Positions 52,601 to 64,000 of a DNA stretch of 64,000 nucleotides are shown piece after piece. The position numbers and the translations under genes were made by a program. Origin of the DNA: Montifringilla adamsi (lineage: Eukaryota; Chordata; Aves; Passeriformes; Passeridae); the NCBI GenBank assembly GCA_017590115.1, contig JAGGNK010008559.1, positions 7,929,888-7,993,887 of the forward strand, read 5' to 3'. How positions within the stretch are numbered: position 1 is the first letter of the stretch; each line of letters opens with the position of its first letter. The notes under the pieces are model-generated. The model saw nothing but the letters and a program-made list of their open reading frames with translations. It did not search any database and was not told the DNA's origin.

Positions 52601-54400
52601 GTATAAGCCTTTTGTCTAGGCAATCTAAAACTCATTTTGAACATATAATGAGAAGTATTTACCAAGTAAAGTTTCTTTTTTAAACTGGAGACCCCATTGC
52701 TGGCAGTACTAATTATCTAGAAGAATGAACTGCCACACAGCAAGTGGGTGTTACACTCTGTTGCCAGAGAAAGAGGTGCAAGCACATTCTTTTTGGTGGT
52801 TCGTGACTATTTTTAACTTTAATTTCCTTTGTAATTATTTCCTTTCCTGGATTCATAAATCTGCAGTAGCCTGTTATATAAATCTCAGCTATTCCATGTT
52901 TACAAATAATTCTGGCTTATACTCCATGTTCTTTGCACTTTGGAAATTCCCACAGACTTGAAGTTTGGGTGTACAAAGACAGACACAGGGGTATCACCCC
53001 ATGTTTAATACCAGCTCTGTACAATAAGTCTTTTTTAATAGCCAATATCCACCTACATTTCTTTTAAACCTCCTCCAGCGTTTTTGTTGGAGAAGCTACT
53101 TTTCACTTGGTGTCTCAATGACTGCTGTGTGGCAGGACCATACTGAGACTTTGTGGGAGTTTATTCCTTTCATTACTTGTTCATTTTTTGGTTTAAAAGT
53201 GAAAAGGATGGAGGAATCCAACAGTGAATTCTTCATGCACAAATATAACATGGATTTGAAGAGGTGATATAATTGTGCCACTGAGGGAATAATGATGCTT
53301 AAGTGCAGATTTTAGGAAAATGATTTAGGGGTGAAAGAAGGGATGTGAAGGTAATAATTGTGGCACAAAAACCAGACCGAATGCTGTCAAAATTGTGCTT
53401 GTGGAGAGCCATTAAACACAGGAAACAGTGATGGTTTAGTATTGTAAATTACTGTGCAATGCAACTTACCTGTGTTCAGTGCTTCAAATCCTTGTGCCCT
53501 AAGCACCAAGGGCTTTGGAAGTTGCCTAGGAGATCCTCTGGCACATTATACATCTCTAATGTAATCTTTCCCAATCTTTTGTGGATAGCTGCTTGGCAGG
53601 GTTACTTTGAGGCACAGAGGTGACCACACTCAGATAGAGCAGTGTCTGCTCCTGTGAATGGGTAAAGTGATTTCTTTACACGTATTTTCCAGGTCTCCTA
53701 TGTTTTCCAGGGTTAATGGGAAAAATGAAAGCTGTAAGGACAGTGTCTTAATTCACGGTGGATACCTCCACTTCCAAATGCTAGTGTCAAATTGCAAAGT
53801 TCCTGCATCTTACCTTCCAGCTCACAACATTTCAGCGTGAGCAAGGTGACTTTAAAAATGTCCCTAAAATAACAAGCAGCAGTAGAAATGGAAAAGGAAA
53901 GGCTTCAAGACATACTGCATCCAGGGGATAAATTAATGAGGTGTCAGCTGACCATGGAGCTCTGGCCCACGGGGAGCTCCCAAGATCTTGGAGAGTGGGA
54001 TCATGCCAGGAGAGAGCAGAGCAGCACATGTGAGGCTTGCTCCTGTTCTTAGTGAAATTACTGGAAGTTGTGACCATGGCATCCATGGAGGCAGGGTGCA
54101 TGCCATTAATATTCCACAGAGACCCAGAGGAAATGTTGCTGACACTTTCATAGTGAAATCACTGCAGATCCCACCTGGCTAGAGCACAAAGCCATGCAAA
54201 TAAATATAATGTTACTGATAATAAAATATGATGATGAAAACTGGCTGATGGTAACATTTAGCATTACTAATACACAGCTCACAAGCTTGGAAATATATGA
54301 TTTTGGTGATTTTAACTAATAAATACTTCACTAATTATATTTACAAGGAGTAAGTAATTTATAAACAAGCAATTTATCACATTTGCATTCATTAAACTAA
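46690..54400. other. Intergenic region upstream of BLTP1, proximal half
   Basis: No gene supported. 46.9-47.56 kb is moderately GC-rich with short open frames on both strands that I do not recognise; 47.6-54.4 kb is AT-rich unique-looking sequence. No transposon longer than simple repeats was recognised. Confidence 0.75.
46899..46919. repeat. (TG)n microsatellite
   Basis: TG repeat with one TTTG interruption, just right of the CpG island. Confidence 0.8.
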
Positions 54401-57400
54401 GCAGCTTCCCTGATTATATTCTGACTATTCTGCCGTTTGCCACCCTGCAAGAGTGAGGTGGTTTTTGCCTTCAAATAAAATCAGCTTTTCATTTTTTCCA
54501 TCTCGTGGGTAGCTGGCAAATGACAGCTCAACATTTTCTGTTTGCACAATGTGTCCTCTCTGTCTACCTGAGCCATCCTTGAAAACAGTCAACACCAGCA
54601 GGTGCTCTTGAACCACAGGTCAAAGTTACTGAAACTGTTGTTGAAAAGAGAGCACTGCTCACCATTTCTGTGCTGCCTCAAAAGCTGTTATCTGGAATCC
54701 TGGATGCTTCCTATGGCAATAGCCACAATGGGGAGATAGGGAAGCATTATCTTTTGGCAGAAGGAGCTGCAGAATTTCTCTTTCAGCCTGCAGATATCCC
54801 ACTTCCCTGGCTCAACATGTGCACAGGAAAGGGTTTGTTGATAGACTTTGAAATGTGTTTATGGAGTTTACACTTTTAATTTTATTCAATTTACATTTGC
54901 AAGAGGCAGGGAAGGAAACAAAAAATCAAACTTGCTATGGAAAGTGTTTTCAGTATTAACTGTGCAATATAAGAAACTCTGTTCCTACCAGATTTTACAA
55001 GAGAGACTTCAAAATCTTTAGAAACAGGGCTTCTGCTAAACTGGCAGTATTCCTTTGACTTTGACCATATTAGTCATTGCTTTTGCAGACTTAGCAAAAA
55101 GGAAAACTGCTGGCTTTAGCACCAGCTCTCCCACAAAAAAAACAAGCCTACTCTCTTTTGGCCTAGTGCAATGTAGATGCCAGCTTAGTATTTCAATCTA
55201 AGAACAAGCATCTTCATCAGTCCAGAGTCAGCCCTTCCTGGCAGGGAGCAGCCCTGGATCAAATGGTGTCCCCTAGGTGTATTTCTCTTTGTCACTGTCA
55301 CCCACAGACACATCCTCTCAAAGCAAAGGGCCCAAGAGTGATGCAGCTGACTGCTAAGCAGGGGGCATCATTCAAGCACCAAAATGGCTTTTGACCAGCC
55401 AAGCTCCTGGAGTTGTTTCTTAATCAGCTCTTTTAATACTTTGTATTGATTACAGATCTAATCTGAAGCCCACTAAAACCTGTGGGTTTTAGGCTGTGTC
55501 ACAGGGCTCTGATGATGATGACAGAAGTGATGGATTCAGTGTAACTATCTGCAAACACAAAATCCTCCTGAATACTCATTTATTCTTTTACTATGAGCTC
55601 TCAATTTTCTACGTTTCCCTCTTTGACACTGCTGTATCTCCCACCTGCCCCTCTCCAGCTCCAGAGCTCTGAGTGTATCTTATGCAGAGGGATGGAGGAG
55701 TTTGGTGCCAACAGATTGGAAAGAGGCAAGGAGAGCAGGGACAAGGAGAAACTGCACACCAGCAGAGCAGTGAGCTTCTGACAGGGTGACTTGGCAGCTC
55801 CTGCTCCCCTCTCCAAGGTGGATACAACTTCTGCAGAAGCAAGAGAGTAGAGGAGAAGAGTTATTATGAGGGCAGGGAGCTCAGAAAGGACTTGGAAACT
55901 GTACCTGGATGCTTTCCAGCTGTGTTGTTGATCTGTCTTCTGACTTTGACACTGCCTTTTGGTGGTATTAGCAGTTTTCCAGCTCCCAGGACACACAGGC
56001 CTTAGTGTGGGTCTGACAGGGACTTAGAGGTGATGCCTGTTCTGCCAGCAGGGGCATGTGCTGAAAACTTGCAACTCTAATCTATCCAGCTGAGGGTATC
56101 ACCAGGAATGCCGGGCTGAAAACACCCCAGTTTGTCTCCCAGCAAGGCTGTGTCTGGTGCACAACTGGGATGAGATGTGAGCACACACAGCACAGCCCTT
56201 GATCTCATAGTTGAGACCTAATGACCTTGAGAAAATGAGCATTGAGCTTCTTTCCTACTTCCTCAGTCACCTCTGATGGCCACCTCTCCCTCAGCCCAGC
56301 CACAGCAACCACAAATATGGAAAATCACTTTAAACAAAGCTCTTGTGTTTTACAGCAATATTGAGCTCTTTGGGTATTTCTCTCTGGGAAAGGTATTTTC
56401 TTTCAGCCAGGAAAAGACTGTGACCTGAGAACTGAAATTGAGCATGATTTTACCTTGAGTGAGAGAAGGGGATAATAAAAGCTGATAACACCTGTAGGTA
56501 ACAGCAGAATTCAGTATACTCAAAAGGGCTGATGTTTGGGATTGGGGGTTATGGTGGGTATTTGTTTGAGGGTGTGTGCTCTGTTTACATTTTAGACTCA
56601 GGCAAGGGAGTCCACTCTTGTGTGTGTTGTTTTGTTTTTCTTGCCTGAACTGCAGTACTGTGTATTTTAAATTCAAAAAGTGGAAACTCCAGCATGTACT
56701 TCAAAAGATTATCATGTATTGTTTTACATTCTGTGCTGGACCTAGAAGAAAGTATCAGCAATTCTCTGAGCTGTGGGAGTCCTTCCTCAACTGCCCTGGC
56801 CCAGCTCCAGTAACAAAGTGCCTACCAGAACCTTCTGTTCAGCTAAGAACTTCCTAAAGTTCCTGATTGAACTTTATCAATGCCTTTCTGTTAGCCAGGT
56901 CCTGTAAAAGACAAAGACATGACATATTAAATTAAACATGTTTCTTTTGCATGTGCAATGTTAAGGGACAATTGCTCAGACAATTTCATTTACTGTTTCA
57001 GTAAGAGCTTTCATAAAATAATTCTGGTATTGGTGGACCTACATTGCCTCAAACATCAGTTTTATGTTTTTATGCTTTTCAAGCTTTTAAGATGCTGCTT
57101 CTGTAGAGTCTCTGGCTTTACCCAGACTGATAAGGAGCCTCTAAAGCAACTGGTATTGATTCCAGCCTGACAAAGGTAGCACTGGCAGCAGCATTAGGTG
57201 TCCTTCAGATGATCTATGCAGAAAATCTCTCCTATTTGTCAACAGCAGCTGCTTGAGGGCAGTTCCATCCCCACAGCTCAGCCAGGGAACAGATTACATG
57301 AGCTCGCCTCAGCCACTCCAGTGTTAAATCAGCCGAGTTACTTCAGGCAGCCACAGCAGCAGCACAGATTAGAATGGACTGACTGCTGCAGCGGTGTTGG

Positions 57401-60400
57401 TGAGGAGCACTCCAGTGATTCATTCCCCTGGCTGAACTGCTGAGATGAGTTCTAGCACAGCACTAACAGGCTGTGTGTCTAAAGCTGCCACCACCTTCCC
57501 AGCAATGATTGTCAGCACACAGCCTTAGTATAGGAAATGCTAAAATTGCTGTTAGGATTTAAACCCAGGTATCACCTTCTCAGGAGTACATGATGTCACC
57601 AAAGTGCTCCAGAGCCTTTTCTACATGCATGTCCCTAACAGTGGGTCCTTGAAAGGGCAAAAGGTTTCTGCAAATCATCTGAGTAGTACAGGACTTACTG
57701 CCACAAGCAACACTGACAGGACTTACTTTAGACTCAGATGCAAAATCATAATTAAACTGAAGAACAGCCCTGCAGTCCTCTGTGTGTAATCCCTAGCTCC
57801 GCAATTTCTTCTGCAAAACTGACTCTTTTCTCATTAGATGCAAACAGAACTGGCCCAAGTTAATTTTCTGCATAATAACTGAAAACTTGTGATAAACTCC
57901 CAATATATTTGGCAGTATCAGTAGGTAAGCAGGTCTGCTGGCACTTTTGTGCTCCCAAGCAGCATGTGGCCCTTAGATAGGACTATCTGGAAATGAGCTT
58001 TCCCACCACAGTACCTACATTCCACACTCCAGGCTGGCAGTATTCACTTTCCCTTCCAGTTTCCTGGTTTGTAAATTCTTCTCACAGCTCCTGACTCTCA
58101 CAGGATAATGCACCCACCAGGTAGGTTTTTTTCCCATCTGTAGCTACATTTTTATCTTTCTCACCTGGTCTGACTGCATCTTGTGGGTTCATCTTATTCT
58201 CTTTGCAGCCTATGAAAGAGAAAAGCAAATGCAGAGTCCCTCATTCACTGTACCCCACAACTTCTGAATTTACTGGTATTTAATTAAATTGATCTGCTTG
58301 TAAGTTCAGAAGAAATAAAAACAACACTGACAAAAGAAGAAAAACAGTTTTTTCCACCTTTTTAAACTTCTCATAAGTTAATTACCACTGTCAATCTATA
58401 ATCAGAAAGAGAAGGGCAAATTGTCTTTTGTTCTTATTGAACCACATACAAAGACTGAATTTTATTATGGTACAAAAGGAAAGAATTTGTCATCATTAAC
58501 TGTAATGTTTTCGGGAAGGAGGTTAGATAGGAGACTTAGCATCATTAAAGGTTTTTATCTAAAGATTTCCTGCCTCAAGTAATTGTTCTGAAGAAGTAAA
58601 CACACAGACAGATTATGTCATTAATTCTCTTTAATGAAGTTCTGTACTAAGTGCTGTTTTGTAGGCTCATTTGAAGATTTTTTGAAAAAATCTCTGGGGT
58701 TTTGTTTATTTACTTATTTGCAGATGCTTTGCAAAACTGTGACTAAATACTGTATTTTGTATTTGCTCTATTGCTACTAACTTAGTTCTTTGAAATCAAA
58801 TGGGGTGGCTCGTTATGGGAGTCTTTTCCATAATTACCAGTGGAGCCTCAGATATGGCAAATTTGGATAAAAAGATGATTTTTTAATTATATTTTATATT
58901 ATTAATTTCTAAGCATAAGCATCTGGTTAAACTGCTGGACATGTCTGTGCAGTGCTGTAAAACTTTGTGGTTTATACAAAATACCTGTGAAGGATCACCT
59001 ACTCATACATTATCAGTATTCCTTGTTGAATTATTCTGAATATTCCTCCCATTCACTGGGCAGTTCCTAACATTGCAGTGTCTGCATTTCTTTTTCTGAG
59101 TTAATGCACATATTACACATAACCCTGATTTGGGCAATTTATTATTTCTGGGTTCCAATAGCTTGAAATACTGAAGGAGATTAACAGAGACCAGTTCCTC
59201 AACATTAGAAATATGTACATTTTCAACTTTTATGGGAAATTACAAAGAAATTTCTGCAGGTACTCTTCCTATCAGCAAATCTGCAGCACTTTTAACTTCG
59301 TCTTTTTATCTGGTAGTACAACATTCTAATTTTAAAAGCAACTTTAAAGTGTTTTCCCAAAGAGATTTCTCCTCAGGTCCCTCAGTAAGATGTTTCTCTG
59401 AAGGAATCTCATGAGAACTTGTTGCCTACTCTTGTATAGCAGGCATGGTCTATTAGAAATTAATTTAAAACATTTTCCAGAATGGAGCTGCATTCTAGCA
59501 GCTATTGGTGGTGCAAGTAATGCTCCATTGTGTCACCAATGAACTGTCTGATTATACAATTATTTTTCCTTTAATGTAGGACCTGACCCTCTAACAAAGT
59601 TTTGACCCTTCTTAATTTGTGGGGCAGTGTAAAGCTTTTCTTCATTGACTTCATTATGATATTACTTCTCACCTGTAACTCTTTTGGAAGCATGAAAAGT
59701 GAGGGGAAATAATCTGCTATTTGCTTTCTCATTGCACTCTTCAGTGGAATTGCTGGTAGGAGATCTGTAATGCCAATGATTTTTCAAGTGCTCCCATCTT
59801 TTTCAAGATTTCCATGGAATGTGGTTTCTTTTTCATCACATACACCTGCAGAAAACTGGGTAAAATGTCATGAAGGAAGTAAAATTGTGATGAAAATAAT
59901 TTTATCACTTCAGGAAATACCTGTTTTCCAGAGTGAGAGTCACATGAAAATAATACCTGACGACAAACCCCCAAAGAATGCATTCTCTTTCCATACACCA
60001 GCAAAAGAATATTATTTCCCTGCCCCCACAAACTTACACAAGCCTTAGGGGAATGAATAAAAGCAGAGAATTGTTTTATTAACACCTTCTGCTCCCAAGT
60101 ACCTCTGCAGCACCTGCACCATTAGTGAGGACATCATGGAAGAGGCTTGAGTGAAGGAGGTCAGAAGAACTGTGTAGCAAAGGCTACATTATTCCTCCCT
60201 TACAGAAGCACTAAGACTCTCTGCTCCAATTTCAATTTTCCAATTTTCCTGCTTCTTCATTCCCAAAGGCACATTAAAGAGGAGGGAGCATTTGTTCTCT
60301 GTCTGTTTCTTTCTGAATAATGAGCGATCATTTCTGTTATCTGATTAGGGCTTGCTACATTCCAAATTAATTAAAAATTAAAGGGAAAAAAATAAAAAGG

Positions 60401-61728
60401 AGGAAAAAAAATTATTTTAGCATCTACAGGGTTGAATACCTTGGACAACACAGCTGCTTGGCTCTTGCTGCTGTGGGCATGTGAAGGATGCCTCAGCCAT
60501 GGTGGTTTGGAGTAAGCAAATTCTCAGGATAAAGCCTGAGAATTTTACCCTCCTCAGGATAAAGTTTGTGCAGTTTCTTGGGAAGCTGAGCCAAGGTACT
60601 GCAGGTCCCTGTTCTCTGAGGTAAGGTTCCTTTGGAACAGTACAATATGCTCTTTGAGGTGTTTTGTTAATAGCATCCAAGCACGCAGGTAGGACGTACC
60701 TCTCCTCCCACAAAGCAAAACTACAGGAACAATTAATAAAAGGTCTCCAATTCAGGGGATTATTCTGCCTGTGACTTAAGCCTGAGGAGGATCATTATCA
60801 CCAGCCAGCAGAGGATCTATAAATAACCCATGGAGCTGAGTTTAGCCTCTCAGGGGGAATTCAGAGCTTTGTCTAAGTGTGGTTCGAGGCAAATATTATC
60901 GTAAAGCAACTTATTGTCTTACTTCACAGCGGCAAGAAAATCAGTGTTTCTTATTATCAGGACAACTGACATTATTCCAGCCTGTCACCAAGACTTCTGG
61001 CAGAAAAGGGAGAAAGAATGAGGCAAAGCTGCAATTCCCCAGCAAGCACCTTTCTCACAAAAGGGGAGGAGAGGATACCCTAATTGTGAAAATGCTCACT
61101 GATAGTTGTGGAAGTAGGCCCAGTCCACCCCTTCATGGGCAGGTAGAGCAGGAGCAGCAGGCAGGCTCCTCTTCCACACCAGCTTCTGCAGAAATGCTGT
61201 TTTCATCAAAATTTCTTTCATGTGTTCCTATAAAGGCTGTGCACACATGCTGTCTGGCCAAGTATTTTGCATCTCCCTCAGCTGGGTGGTCAGGAGATGA
61301 GGACTTGCAGGCTCTATCAGATGGTGAAGTTATCCTATTAATTTAGTTTGTACATTCAACCCCATGCCTGGTGATGTGGTCCTTGCTTTAGTGAAAAAAT
61401 GTTGCACGCCTGCCAGTGAAAACATACAGTATTTTTCTTGCTAAAACAGTGATATTAGCTCCAGAAATGTTGATAAATCCATATACAAAAGCAAACATGC
61501 TGCTAGAACTATGATCCCTCAAAAATAATGCTTGAGTAGGCCAATTCTTCTATTTTTATCAATTCAACATTATTTACTTATTATTAATGGCTACAAAAAT
61601 TGTTTTATTATTAAGAACACAACCTCTCTGTTTTATCTGTCTAAAGATACCGAAGCAGCCTGATACTTCCCTTACTTATGAGTAGCAGCCAAGGAGTAAC
61701 TGAGGAGAAAAAAAGGAGGCTTATAAAT
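54401..61728. other. Intergenic region upstream of BLTP1, middle
   Basis: No gene supported. Open frames such as 55601-55996 (minus) and 60879-61346 (plus, opening with GTG rather than ATG) have no recognisable similarity. A TATAAATA motif lies at 60818-60825. Confidence 0.75.
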
Positions 61729-61872
61729 GGATGTCCTATCCCTGGAAGGGTTCAAGGCCAGGTTGGGCAGGGCTTGGAGCAACCTGGTCTACTGGAAGCT
61801 GTTCCTGCCCATGGCAGGGGGTTGGAATGAGGTGATTTTAAGGTCCCTTCCAAACCAAACTATTCCGTGATT
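61729..61872 (+). mobile_element. CR1 LINE 3' tail fragment (less diverged copy), intergenic
   Basis: The sequence contains TCAAGGCCAGGTTGGGCAGG, GGAGCAACCTGGTCTACTGG, CCCATGGCAGGGGGTTGGAA and a terminal CCAAACTATTCCGTGATT. It keeps the CR1 3' consensus better than the copy at 27.6 kb, so it is probably younger. It is 5'-truncated, as is usual for CR1. Confidence 0.9.
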
Positions 61873-64000
61873 GTCTGCAAAACACCTTTTTCTACATGCC
61901 AAAGCTGTACCACTCTACCTGGAAAATAGATACATAATAGTCTATCTAGTGTAAAAATAATTATTTATATACCAGTCTATGGAAATAAGTGGATAAAGCA
62001 CTCCCATTGTGAGGTCTCTGCAGGGAAACTGTCCTTGAAGCTTATGATTTCAAAAGGTTGTGATAATAAGGTGCCATGATTGCACTCAGAATAAATCAAA
62101 TTGGGTTAGAATGGTTTCAGCCAAAAAAACAATTTTTGATCTACACATTGCACAATGAAATTAAAAATTAAAATAATAAGAGGAAGAGTAGGGAAATAAG
62201 TTAGCAAGAGCTTACTTAGCATTTTCAAGGCCCTGAGTGCACCAACAGAACAAATTACAGAGTTGTCATTTTGTAAATTAAATCTACTTTTTCATGGCAA
62301 GGAAAAAATAATTTTAAAAAATCTAACTTTCCAACTACATCTTAGCAATGCAGAGGTAATTTATAGAATTTGTGGAATCTGCATTTCTGGGCATGCGTAA
62401 GAACAGGCTATACAAATATCTATGTGAGTCACTGCACTTGATCCCAGAGAACAGAATTTATGGCTGGGATTATACACAGTCTCACATATCTGGTTTCATA
62501 GACCTCTACTGTAGCAAAGCAGATTTTCGTTTAAACATGGTAGTCTCTAATCAACCCCTGCTATATTATATTATTCACCTTAATGGTTTTGTAGGTAAGA
62601 AAGCTTGATGCATAATTTATAAGTTGTTCTGTACACTAGTAATGGATGTATATGAATACACATTTTCCACAACCTGAGTAAGAAACTCTCATCACATTTG
62701 GCCAACCTATTGACCTTGCTGTCTCCAAAGGCAGGAGAGGAAATGCACTGAAAAAGCAGCCAGACTAAGTGGAGTGACCTGTACATGTTCAGTATTTCAT
62801 AATCTGAAAGACCAGTTGTATTTACTGTTACTGCAATCACAACATAAAAATGTATTCCCAGAAGCATACTCTGGAGTAGAGCACAGTGACTGCTAATACA
62901 GCAGCAAGATGGCCAATCCAAATTCAGAGCAAAGGAGCTGGGCAATGACCCAAATATATTTGCCTGAGTTGTGACTTAGCGAATGAGAAATGAATATTTT
63001 GGTTAAGAGCAGCTCTCACACAGAATGTTTTATTTGCCTTATCCCCAGCCTGGCCTGATTTTAGATGTATGTCAAAGTCCTTTTTTATTCCTGAAAATTA
63101 ATGAAAATTATTTAATTTCTCATGCACAGATAAAGAGGTATGCATCTTTTATATCAGCTACTATTTTTCGCTTTTTGCCAATGCTTTACTTAAAAGCTCA
63201 TAAAACTAATGGGTTTGTTCTAATAAAAAGGAAACCCCTTGAGACCTCATATTCCCTGGCTGCACAGAGCTGCACAGATGAGGGCAAGCTTCTCATAAAT
63301 CCCTTCAAGCTGAAAGATGTAGTAAAATTTAGGTTTTACTGTGTTTTGGAAGCCAGGAGGCATTTGCAGGCATCTGCAGCATCGAGGGACATACCTGTTT
63401 ACCTCCATGCTCCAAAGAAATATGTTCAGAAAGCAGCAGGAATCATCAACCCTGAAAACTTGAAAAGAAACCTTGTCATATAAATGTCTTGGCTTATTAT
63501 CCACTATCTTCTTTGCCACCTCCACTTTCAGGGTTCTCAGAGATGACTTCAGTTTGTGCCCAAGCTGTCATCAGTGTAAAAAACTACTACTTGGCTCACA
63601 ATTTTTCAGCTCTCACAAAATCCTGCCTATCCTCTGACAGGGAAGTGGTTATTTGTGACAGCTTGTGCCTTTTCAATGTCTTCTCTGACTTCTGTAAAGG
63701 GAAGAAATTATCATCATCTCTTTACAGCTACCAGCTATGACTGCTTTTGAAAGCACTTTCAAATCTTTTCTAAGGTACAGGCAGATCATCTGGCCCTAAA
63801 CTTGAACTTAACATTTTGAGTAGTGGATACACCATAGCAATTATTTATGTTCTTTAAGCTCTTTGGAAAAAAAATGAAGCACTCTGTAAGCATTAAACGT
63901 CTGTTCATACGGCAACACGAACGCTCCCAGGCGAGTGCTTGCACAACACCGAAAGGTCTAAAATGAAAACACTTTTAAGAAGCATGAAATTCAGGTGGAC
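61873..64000. other. Intergenic region, right end
   Basis: No gene supported. It contains an ATG-initiated open frame of 152 codons at 63025-63483 (plus) without recognisable similarity, and a small cluster of CpGs at 63895-63952. In other vertebrates TRPC3 lies further in this direction, but none of its exons is visible. Confidence 0.7.

Noticed and set aside
46690..64000. TRPC3 5' exons, expected upstream of BLTP1 in vertebrates
   Set aside because: None of the ankyrin-repeat or N-terminal TRPC3 sequence is visible in any frame; it presumably lies beyond the right edge.
1..64000. CRISPR arrays, operons, phage or bacterial defence systems, tRNA or rRNA genes
   Set aside because: This is vertebrate nuclear DNA; no direct-repeat arrays, and no tRNA or rRNA signatures were seen on either strand.

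Overview
This window is vertebrate nuclear DNA, most likely from a bird. The left 46 kb is occupied by one large multi-exon gene on the minus strand, with conventional GT-AG introns. Two CR1 LINE 3' tails of the avian type are present, and no Alu, B1 or L1 sequence was recognised. Introns are compact (110 bp to 7.6 kb). The order within birds cannot be read from this window.

The gene is BLTP1 (KIAA1109; Drosophila tweek, yeast Csf1 family), which encodes a very large bridge-like lipid transfer protein. I resolved 35 coding exons by hand (called exons 2-36), from the start codon at 38474-38476 leftwards to base 1. Every junction keeps frame, and the exons sum to 5910 nt, that is 1970 residues. 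This is roughly the N-terminal two fifths of a protein of about 5000 residues; the rest, including the C-terminal FSA_C region, lies off the left edge. The N terminus has a transmembrane anchor (about residues 26-47). The groove-forming region follows, and then a long Ser/Pro-rich linker (about residues 1220-1600) encoded by exons 27-30.

The 5' end lies in a CpG island (about 45.6-46.7 kb). A non-coding exon 1 with a consensus donor at 46064/46065 is inferred there, next to two CCAAT boxes and GC boxes. Joined to exon 2, it would create an 11-codon upstream ORF that stops 2 nt before the BLTP1 start codon. This is the most informative unusual feature I found.

From 46.7 to 64.0 kb no gene could be supported. 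By known vertebrate synteny this is the interval between BLTP1 and TRPC3, but no TRPC3 exon is visible. It holds a CR1 tail, a short TG repeat, an unexplained 152-codon ORF near the right end and otherwise ordinary AT-rich sequence. I found no sign of a novel multi-gene system; the notable observations are regulatory or structural and modest in scale.
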